Shown here in pieces: positions 54,101 to 64,000 of a DNA stretch of 64,000 bases. The notes below the pieces were generated by a model that saw only the letters and a program-made list of their open reading frames with translations, searched no databases and had not been told where the DNA came from. A program made the position numbers and the translations under genes. Location: assembly GCA_947846985.1 (NCBI GenBank), contig CANTUZ010000011.1:15302096-15366095 (forward strand), read 5' to 3'. The stretch is from Fratercula arctica (lineage: Eukaryota > Chordata > Aves > Charadriiformes > Alcidae). Numbering within the stretch: position 1 is the stretch's first letter; every line of letters starts with the position of its first letter.

Positions 54101-56500
54101 TACCTAAAGTCACTTTTGCAAAGTTTAGCACTGAGCATTTTAAGTTTGCTAAATCCCTATCTTACAGACAGTAAAGGGATTCCTTTTCTGTTCTTTAAGG
54201 GATGGCTGGAAACATTTTTCAATACTACTAGTTTCAGGATGGTGATCTAAAAAGCAATTCTGTAGCACAGAAAGGGAATTTCCTTTGAAAATATGTCAAG
54301 AGTTTCTGAATATTTTTGTTGCCATTCCTTAAAAGAGTTCAATATTTAGTTTTCCGTAAGTTGGAGTACTTATTTCTTTTGGAGGAGTCTATTTACACTG
54401 AATTTTGCAACTTTGCCTGTTTAGAAGAAAAGTAACTTGACAGGCATTAACTTCAAAAATGTGACCTTTGGCTTTTTAGGAACATTTTTAACCTTGTAAT
54501 TCTTTATCAGTGCAAAACACCAGGCCTGGGCACTGCACAGGGCGAACTGAAGGGCTGTTGCTGCCGGGCCGAGGACTGTGTCCTCACACTGCCCTGGGAT
54601 GACTCTTTGGTGCTCCACAAACATGCGAGAATAATTGCCTTGATTGCTTTCTTAGCAAATATTTTTACTGTTAAACTTATTTTGCCACAATATTTGTGGG
54701 GAATAAACGCAATGGAGGACACAAATATAACAAGTGGTAGATGTTCTTAGTCAGCTCCAGCCTGGGGGCTGTTATGGTGTGTAAGGCATCAGCTGGAGCT
54801 CCTGCCTTTCCAGATGTCCCAGGATAAGTCTTTTTTTAAGTAATAATCTTGTAGCTAAGAGGTAGAGACGGTTTTGCAGAGGGGGATGACAATAATTCTT
54901 TGGCGCTGAGGGGATAGAACATTCAGGTAAGCCTGAGCCAACCTTACGAACAAGGCACTTCCCGAAAACATGCAGTGCTCTGCTACCATGCTGGAAACCC
55001 CGAATTATTTCAAATCCATTTTATGTGCTTTTGTACTCTAATACCTCATAACTTTCACTGCAAACAAATAATAAGCACGTTTTACATGTAACTGAGAAAA
55101 GTGTTTTTGCAAACCGAGGACCTATTTTGGACTGATCTAACCAGATGAAGGGACACATTCATTCTTGTGCAGGAAGGGCTTCCATGGCTGATAAACATCA
55201 GTTTATCTATTCCAGCCCCACCAAACTAAGCAGGACAGAAGACAACTATTTATAAATACCCTTAGGGGTCAATACCAAGCAGGAAGAACTGCGTGAGTTA
55301 AAGGTTAATGTTAGCCTGGGATCAAATGGGTGTCAATTAGTCATGAATAAATGCAGACTGGAAATTAGAAGACAGCAGTAATGTGAGGAGCAAAACTCTG
55401 GCATGCCCTGTGATTGCAGAGGTGGTCTGAGGAGCTCGTGGAAGGATTGTTCAAGTAGAAATTCCTGAAAACAGAAAATGGCTTTTTGTTGTGAGTCCTT
55501 GGGGATTTGGTGGGCTGCTGCAGTTGAAAAGAGAAGGGATTACTGGTTTTTCCCCCTGCTAGATTTATAGTGTTTGAGTTCTAGGGTTTCTGCTGGTTAT
55601 CTGTGGGGATAAGAAAAAATTCCTCTTGGTATATCATCTAACTTGTTCCTTTTGTCCCAACCTCTCAACCACTGAAGATCGGTCACAGCCAGAAACAGGA
55701 TACAAGTGCGATTTGCTAACTAGCACTGAAATCGTGGTGGTCTGGCTGGTGGTCCTGGCTGGTGTTCCCACTGTGAGATCGCTCACACGTTGAGGTTTGG
55801 GTAGAAACTCCTCCCTCGGTAAGGCAGCAGAGACTACGGAGAGCTGGTATCGTTGTTCTCCTGTGCAGCGATCTTCACTTCCTAAAGATCACCAGCAATC
55901 GTCGCTAAACAAACTTGCATCAGGATGGAAACATGCATCAGGAACCGATGATATTGATGGCTTCTACCTCTCCTGGTGCGTGTCACAGGCATGAGCTTGG
56001 TCTGTTGTTACAGGCTACGGCGCTGTCATGCTGTGGCAATGATGTCAGCAGACATTCTTCCTGCCATTTTGGCCAAGACACCTATTGCCCAGTGGCACGC
56101 AGGTGTTGGGGCCTCAGCTACATAACCCCAGTCTTCCTTCCAGCCCTGGGCTCTTGTGTTACCCAAACACACAGCGGTACCCCACGGTCTGTACAGATCA
56201 TCTTGCATCCAGTGCTCAGTGATCTCTCAGTGGAAAACAGGAGTGTAAAGCTGTGATTTGCTAAGCTGTGGGCGAGGGAGGTGCCGGGATACCTGACTCC
56301 ACGGGTGTCGGGTCTGCTGTCCCACTCGCTGGCTCAGCACCTGCAGCTTCACCCCGTCAGGGGACTGCACCCTCCGTTTCTGATTAAACACATGGGACAC
56401 GGGGCGTGGACAAATGGAAAATACCTAGAAAATCCCAATAAATAATATATTCACCTTCTTTCTGCAACATAGAAGACATCATCACAGTTCAGTATTTCAT
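51186..56500. other. Intergenic, no gene recognised
   Basis: A complex AT-rich segment at 51190-51870 ends in an 18-A run (51891-51908). Further on are GC-richer patches near 52400-52800 and 53220-53660. Nothing coding is supported. Confidence 0.6.
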
Positions 56501-59500
56501 TCATTAAAGTACATTTATTTTCCTAATAAATAAAAAGTTCATGTGGCATTATAGAGGAGATATGACACCATAACCTGTCCAGCTCTCCCATTTGCTTTAT
56601 TGATTTCCTTGGTCCCCTGCTGGCAACATCAGGCCTGGTTAAACTGTTTCTGTCCGTTATATCCCAGCTGTAGCATTTTTGTGGACTCACAAGCGAACAT
56701 CCTGCACTCTCCAGGTCATCGTCCTTTCTTGCTGTATGCAGCCTAGAATATTTAAAGCATGATTCTGTGTTACACCAAGCTGCTCTAGAAAGCACTCTTC
56801 TCTTATTATAAAGTAATTACGGAGGACAAGTTTCACGCAGTCCCAAAATAGCCTGGCGTCAAATTCTCAGATGAAATAAACTGCTATCTTGCTGTCACCT
56901 CGAGCGCAGAGCTACCAGGATGGAGCAGCAGCAGGTCTGAACCCAGATGGTGATGTGGCATGGGAGCTCGATCATAAAACTGACAGTGAGCTAGATTAAC
57001 ACATATAAATTGTATTGTATTTTATTTTACAAAGTGCTGGGAAGGCTGAGATTAGTGGGGGCTCTTAGAATATCCAAGTCAATGTAGTTCATTATTTAAA
57101 CCAATGCCGCAGCTTTCTTCAGAGCCCTTTTACTACCTGAGAGGTTAGTGGTGAAAAATAACCTCCAGTTGAAGGCTGGGAAAGCAGGAGATGGAGACAC
57201 CTTATTTAGAGTTGAAGCGTTCAGGACAAGGATTACCTGTTCCTTTGCGGCCGCACAGCGCCTGGCACAATGGCACCCCCTTGTATGGGGCAAGATGTAG
57301 TAAACATAATTAGCAAAAATACAGCATTCCTTGTTCAACCAGAACAACTCTAGTAGGAGAAGACTGACAGATGGATTAGCCCACACTTGTCATTCGTATT
57401 TGAGCCCTATTTAAGTAGTGAGGTTTTTCTGCCTACTGATCCTGATTTCTATTCTGAGAAAAGATGTTGTTCTGATAAGTATTCTCCTTAATAGCTATTG
57501 GGATCTTCAACGAAATACCACCTGAAGCATGCTATAAATACAGGTATGGATGTGCAATTGCCTGTCTTTAGGCATAATTTTGAGAAGGTTCAGTAGTTAT
57601 TGGAATAGCAGGCTTTATTGTGCCTGAGGATGCTGCTGGCTAATAGCTGTGTGGTACCCGAAGCTCAGGTGCTTCTAATCACATTACGGCCAGTAGCACC
57701 ACAAGAACATGCAATGGAAGTACTAAACATCAGCCTAATTGTTCCCAACCAATTAGTGGGGTTTGGATGACGCAGTTTCAGGTATACTGTTATTCGATGG
57801 AATGTGAATTCTTTGTTTACACCTATATAATGTAAGTAAAAATTAAATTTACTGACGAGACAGAGGAAGGAATGGCAATCTATCAAGCTATTTAATTTCC
57901 TCTTCCCGTTGCAAATCATTGTCTGCTTAGTTTGGGAAAAACATCTTTACTTCAGAGTAGTTTTATGTTGGCTTAGAATACAGTAAACTTGAAGGCAAAT
58001 GTGTTCTGTGAATCTGTAAAAAATGCACCACTTCCATTTAAAATCTCTTGGCAATCCCTTTATGAAATGTTGTAACTTTTATTCTTATAGTACCAACTGT
58101 AACAGATACCACAAAAGGCCACTGCTTGATTTTGCAAAGCCCCAAACTGTTGATTGCACTTTACCACCAGAGATGCTCTTCTGCATTTGGTGTTTATATG
58201 AAAATGAAATTTCTCATTCTTGTATTTGGTAGCTTCCCATACATCTGTTTTTCCCAAATTCTGCTTTTGCTTTTTTGTCATATAATTTTCACCAGAAGGC
58301 TGAATTAAACTGTCATTTTTTTTTCTAGCAAGGGGATTCTTTCCTATTTTCTTTTGTGACTCTCACTTCTACTATCCCTTTATTTCAGTAGGAATTATAA
58401 CCGAATTGACAAGAGCAGGGATGTTATTCCTCACTCCTCCTCTTTCCTCTGATGGATTTTTTGGAGTTGGAGAAAAAAGATCGTGTTACTTCAGAAGCAA
58501 TTTGATCTACCTACCGAGTCAAGTGCTTCGGCTTTCAGCTCTTCCTTTCAGGACTTAAATGACCCCTTTCATGGGGGGAAAAAACCCACCTTGGTACATT
58601 ATGTGAATAATGAGTGTGTTAAATTTCCAGGATAACAAGCCTTTTCAGGATTAAGTTAAAGCACTGTCTTTGAGGCACCAGTGGGCATGCCAGTTTGCTT
58701 AGTATCTCATCAGCAAGATAACCAGACTGTGGGACGTGGCTGGGCAGCAGCAAGCGAGTAGCAAACACTGGAATAGTCCCATCTACCGTGGCCAGGCTCC
58801 TGCTGGGGAACGGCACAGGGAAAAACGAGGAACGGGAAGCTGAAGGGCTACAAACAAGGAAGGCAAGGACGGTAAGTCTGCAGCATAGGAGATAAGGACT
58901 GGGAAATGAAAGTACAGGGCCCTGGGACCACAACCGTCATGTCCTCTGCGGTGTGAGGTGCTGAGTGAGGGGAAGAAAAACACTCCCTGCTTCCAGCTGC
59001 TCAGTATATGAAAAGACAGAGAGGTCTCTGGAGAAAAGACTACAAAATTAGCAGTGGGTCTGGTGATGGCTAACCACGTTATACTGTGTGCTGTGGTTCT
59101 AATGAGTTGTATCATCTGCTTGCTGTTGCTCCTCTGATTTTGAGGAGGTGTAGTGGTTCAAGAAGAAGGGAGTCCTGGGATAAGGGACATTACATAGAAA
59201 ATTGTGGGATTTTACACAGAAAACTGTGGAATTAAAGGCACAAAGGACAGAGGAATCACAGTGGAAAACATGCTCAGATAAGTAAATATGATTAATGGGA
59301 AAAAAGATGATCTGGAGTTGTCACAGAGCAAGAAGGTGGGCAGCGGGTAGTAGCTGGGTCTCGTGCTGTTTCAGAAAGAGGACTAGAAAGGGATGAGGAT
59401 GAAGGCGCCTGCATAAATCATGTAATGGGCAGCAAGCCTGCTGGGAAAAGGTACGGAGGAAGCCGCGTGAGCAGGGGCAAGTGCAGTTGGTGGTGTGCAA

Positions 59501-62500
59501 GGAGAGGCCCAAGGGGAAAGGACCTTTTCAAACGGAGTAAATCAAAGAGCGGGTCGTTCAGCCACTTCTCATCTTTCATTGTGCCCTAAGGATTTTTCCA
59601 GATAATAGTTTTCCAACTTTCTAAATATTTTTGCAATTCTAATATTTTTAAGGTCAAAGCAGTGAACGGCATAAGACTGCTTAAAGTCAAGCACATGAAT
59701 GCTGCAAATGACAAAGCAAAGTGGAAGAGCATGAGAATGACAGATCACGATTATGACAACCATTTGTGATGTCTGGATTATCACATGTGATGTCTGGGTA
59801 CAACACAAAGCATTTTTTCTATTCATTTATTTAAAGCCATCGGGTTTTTTTTCCTGTATTCTCTGAAAATCTTTCATCTGCTCTCAGAGCCAGAGCTGAC
59901 CCTTGTTGTCTGAGACATTCCCAAAAAAGCCCACTCCTCCTCTCTCAATGAAGAAAATAGCACAATTAATGTTTTTCCAATGTTAAAAGTTTTTTTTTTT
60001 TATGTATATAGGCAGAAAGAGAGCACTTCTCAGTAATACTACAATTGACTAAAATAAATTACCAGCTACTCAGTAGGTGAAATGATGCTTGTGAGTAGTA
60101 TTCAATCAAATGGGGGGGACACAGACATAGTATCACAGTAGTACCCATGCTATGAAATAATTAGGGTATTTCCTAGCACAGAAAATCCTCCTCAACGCCT
60201 TTTGGGACATCAGAAAAGTGCAGCTAATGCTAAAGATTATGATTTGTGCTCAAGTTCTCAGATTTGCATGTTGCTGTGGCAAAACCTAATCTTTTGAATT
60301 CCTAATAACACAAAGCTTTTTCCAGAAGAAAATGCATAATACATGAAGTATTAAGAATGATAATTAGAACTTCTCAGATTTAAAGACTGTGCGAAGATAC
60401 TGCATTAGTGCATGTGATATGTATGATTTGGATGATAGTGTCTGTCCTATAAACTGGAGGCAAGGCCAGACATTGCTGGTATTGAGGGGACTGTCAATAC
60501 ATCGTGTCAAGGGTGTCTACATGCATGACAGGACTGAGATCATCAAATAGGAGGTAAAAGGCGGTCTGCAAAATTGAGAGATGCAAATATATTACCAGTA
60601 TTAGAACAGAAAGTGCAGGTAGCTAGGAAATACTTTTATCTGCTTTGCAAGCCTGAATTTAGAGTGAACCGTCACCTGAATGATGGAGTGAATCAGGCTA
60701 TCCAAATCTGGTTTTGATCTAACACTCGATTTTATATCAACAAATAATATGTTGGTACTAGTGGAAATTATTTCCCATGTTCACTTGTGTATTTCAGAAT
60801 AGGCTCCAGAGTTCAATCCTCCAAGAGACTGGTATTGCCAGTAAGCTGCCACCAACACGCAAAGTAGGGTGAAAGGAAAGCACTAAAATTCCCAGGAGAA
60901 GAACTAGCAAGGAAAGAAAATCTCATTTTCTGATTTCCATTTACAGCTTAAAATAGCCTGTCTGCTGGGAGCAGCAGTTCTTTGGAAAAACAGTGATTAT
61001 GAAGACTATGGTCTTATTTACCTTCTGCCAGTGTTGCAGCACACTACGTATACTCACAGGATATTTTTAGTCACAGATTCTGCCAGGCAGAAACGCAGTG
61101 GAGTTGCATGTAGTAAATTAAACAAAAGCGAAAAAGCTGGTAGGCTCAGGGGTGCCTGCAGCAGCTGAAAATTCTGTTACCCTTTCTAGGCAAACTTCGC
61201 AAAATTGCATATGGGGAGGGGAAAGGCAAAGGGCGGTGGTGTGTGTTTCACCTGGATCAAACAACCTACGTATGTATCTGCAGTTAGGGCGAGAAATCTG
61301 TCTGTATTCAGATTATAGTCAGAATGAAAGCTCTTTTGTAGTGAAATTGTTGAAGTTTGTCCACCAACAGCTTGGCTGCCCTCTGACAAGTACTGTGCGG
61401 GTCATGAGCTACTGTATGCCCTGAGCTCCTGTCCCAGGCGCCGGTGGGTGATGCAGAAAGGGCTCCTAGAGCACAGAATGGTGGGCAGAATGTTTTCCCG
61501 CGGTGGACTGGCATTACCATCCAAAAGACATTTCAAGCAGTCTTGAATCTAATGTGAATTTCCTTCCAGCTTGAGAGGAAAGGTACAAAGGGCAGGAATT
61601 AAAGGTGGTTTCAGCACAACTCAACTGGATGCAGATATCCTCACCCTGTCTCCTAACGGGCTGATGAAACAGCCCCGAAGATCATCTTCTGCACCACGTC
61701 CTTCCTTTGCTGAAGAGGTTGTCTAGAAAATTCTCGTAGAAATACACCTTTTTTCCATTGTTGCCTTCAGTGGACATGGCAACATATCATCAGTCACGGT
61801 AGCTTTCTCTCTAAAAACATAGAAATAGTAAAATTAATTTATAATCAATGGTTAGCGTCAAGTTAGCTAACTCGGCTTGGTATAACTAAACCAAGAACAT
61901 ACAATAGAATTGCAGCAATCGGCATTTATGGGAACGAACACATCACTGTTTTAAATGAAAACTGTTCTTCCATTAGCTCAACTTAGCTTGTAAAATCTTT
62001 CACTGGCTAAAATCTGGAGTAATGTTAGGTATCATTCACACAAAGACTGTGCTGTAATGCTTATTTACGGCATTAGCATTTTAAGTTTTTTGTGAAGTAA
62101 AGCAGTAGGGATCAAATGGACTCCCTCGCATCTGCTATGCCTTTGAAAGATAGCATGTGCCTGCTCAGGAATTAAATTAGGAATTAAAGATTGAACCAAG
62201 AATAAACGCCTAAGGAGTTAAGGAGATCTGAATGCTGAACTCACATCCACCGGGCCACAGGCATAAAGAGAACAAGCTATGGTCACCTCTATCCTGAGCA
62301 GAAGAGGGCTCTGCCAGGACCCTGGCGCGGCATCCTGAAGCCTCTTGCCCAGAGGGTGGCTGGTGTCCTCCCAGGGCAGGAGGAAGAGGAGACAAAAGGT
62401 GGTCTCAGGAGAGAGCTGCCCCAAGTGTGCTTTGTGTTCTTCCAAGAGGAAAGTCAGTCACCGATCGTTTTCTTACTGCAGACTGAAAGATGGGCTGGCA

Positions 62501-64000
62501 GAGATGCAGTTTACACAAGACTCCACAACTCAAAGGCTGAAAAGATACACTGAGTTTAAGACCAATTATGCGTCTCTTCTGGAAGGGCAAATCCTTTACG
62601 CTCTAATGGGAAGATGCAAAGAGGATTAAGAGGATTAAGGCAATATCATTCCTCAGGCAGGTTTTGGTTTTTTTCTGGCAAGAGAGATCTTTCCTAATAA
62701 ATAACTGCTTTTTCTTATGAGCTAGCCATTGTCAGCGACCACAGGACTGCATGGACACAAAATAGATTCTATCTGTCCAAAACACCTCACCGACATTGAG
62801 TATCATTTTGTTTTCTTTACTGGGTAAAAGGAAGAAAATGGCTTTTAAATTCGATGTTGAACCCCTTCCAAAATTGCAATATAACATACTGAATCAAGCA
62901 TTCTTCATACAGTTACCTCCTACTCCACAAGCTCCTACTACCATAAAAATTGGTTGTTGCCAACCGAGCTGACTGAATAATTTGCAGTTTCGTATTTGTT
63001 AGAGGAATTTTTCCTCTTCCTCTTTTCATTATTAGTCCACAAGCGGATTGATTTTTCTTGATTTTTTTTTTCAAAAACATGTGCTGTAATCACTCTACAA
63101 GTAATTCTCGCCATAAATTATTTGTGAGCGATTTGTTGCAAGAAGTCTTCCAACATTTGCCCTAATTCCATTCATTCTGTATGAACTTGCATCACGTGGT
63201 GTCTGTTTCTGTGAACACAACATCAAAAGAGCCAGTTCTGAGTATTCTCCCTGAGAACAATCCCACTTCTGAACATCGAAAACTCACACAGAAAGCACAT
63301 TTTATTGAAAATTATTGAAGATTTAGGGATGCATATTCACTGAGATGCTTGCAGTTTACATACAACTGTATTTTTCACACTAATTAGAAGATAGTTTTTC
63401 CAACCCTAAAGAGAACATTATTTCACTCACTTCACAACTCGAATCTGCTCCTTGCCACAGCTTTTGTCTCATCGCAATTCATTGCAATTTCTGTCTCACA
63501 AAACATCCCTTGTGAGAGATGAGGATTTCAATGGTGTATAAAGTGGTTGGGTTCCAAATTACAACTGAAATGACGCACAATTTCACCATTTAAAAATTAC
63601 TTAATTCCCAGAAATAATTATGGGATTTTCCTGGTTATTGTTGCATCTTAATGAAAAATAGGACTGTATCAAAACACTAGCAGAAGAGTCTGTTCCCAAC
63701 CCTGCTGGAGTCGGTGGAAAGCCTCCCTTTCTCAATTATCTAGAGGGAGGAAACTGCCCTTCTGAGACTGTAAAATACCATCTTTTCAGATAAAAGTTTA
63801 AAGGAATGATTGCACTGTTCAGAGGGATTTGGGTACTTTACCACGTGTCATCTTGAAAAGTATTAGAATGACTCTGCAACTGAAAAGGAGCTAAAAGTCA
63901 ACTCGAACACTAAGTGCCATCGTACACCAGAGTGAGAATTTCAAATCCTAGTCTTGCAGTTGGCCTTAAATGTTTGCTTCGAAGACGTTTATAAAATATA
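56501..64000. other. Intergenic, no gene recognised
   Basis: AT-rich sequence with a purine-rich stretch around 58960-59540 and a 22-bp tandem duplication (59190-59233). The 94-codon open frame at 62345-62629 has no recognisable similarity. Confidence 0.6.
59190..59233. repeat. Two-copy 22-bp tandem duplication
   Basis: TTACATAGAAAATTGTGGGATT is followed directly by TTACACAGAAAACTGTGGAATT; three differences, all transitions. Confidence 0.85.

Noticed and set aside
62345..62629. 94-codon + strand open frame in the intergenic tail
   Set aside because: No known domain, no upstream promoter-like sequence, no flanking splice structure; length is compatible with chance.

Overview
The window is vertebrate nuclear DNA, most likely from a bird. 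The evidence is CR1-type LINE fragments with avian-like 3' ends, short interspersed GC-rich exons in AT-rich introns, and no SINEs. A crocodilian or turtle source cannot be strictly excluded.

One protein-coding gene can be read: the 3' two thirds of WNK2 (with-no-lysine kinase 2), on the + strand. The kinase domain and first autoinhibitory region lie upstream of the window. Fifteen coding exons chain in perfect phase from 2188 to 36579. They encode about 1,296 residues: a proline/glutamine-rich linker, the second PF2/CCT-like domain (exons at 7897, 8140, 8419), a long low-complexity exon ending in the conserved [10 protein letters not shown] segment (11109-12154), an RFxV docking motif (15644-15655), the C-terminal coiled coil (exons 15422 and 17323), the [13 protein letters not shown] block (27739) and a WNK1-like C-terminal tail (36232).

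Splicing looks elaborate. Two small exons (12857-12947 and 15289-15344) preserve frame only if included together. A 45-nt micro-exon (26147-26191) creates a TGA at the junction if skipped. A second, more distal terminal exon (44188) is open in two reading phases and gives two different short acidic tails.

Layout: 1-2187 intron; 2188-36579 WNK2 exons and introns, with an old antisense CR1-like remnant (about 2820-4430), an old CR1 piece (about 7076), and better-preserved CR1 copies at 10392, 23190 and 29514; 36580 to about 38400 probable 3' UTR of the proximal terminal exon; 44188 to about 44440 distal terminal exon and its poly(A) signal; 44440-64000 apparently intergenic, with no recognisable coding gene but a GC/CpG-rich block (50860-51180), a pair of E-boxes (49638-49651) and simple repeats. 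No rRNA, tRNA, CRISPR array, retroviral element or bacterial-type feature was seen. All assignments come from reading the sequence and from family knowledge; no database search was run.
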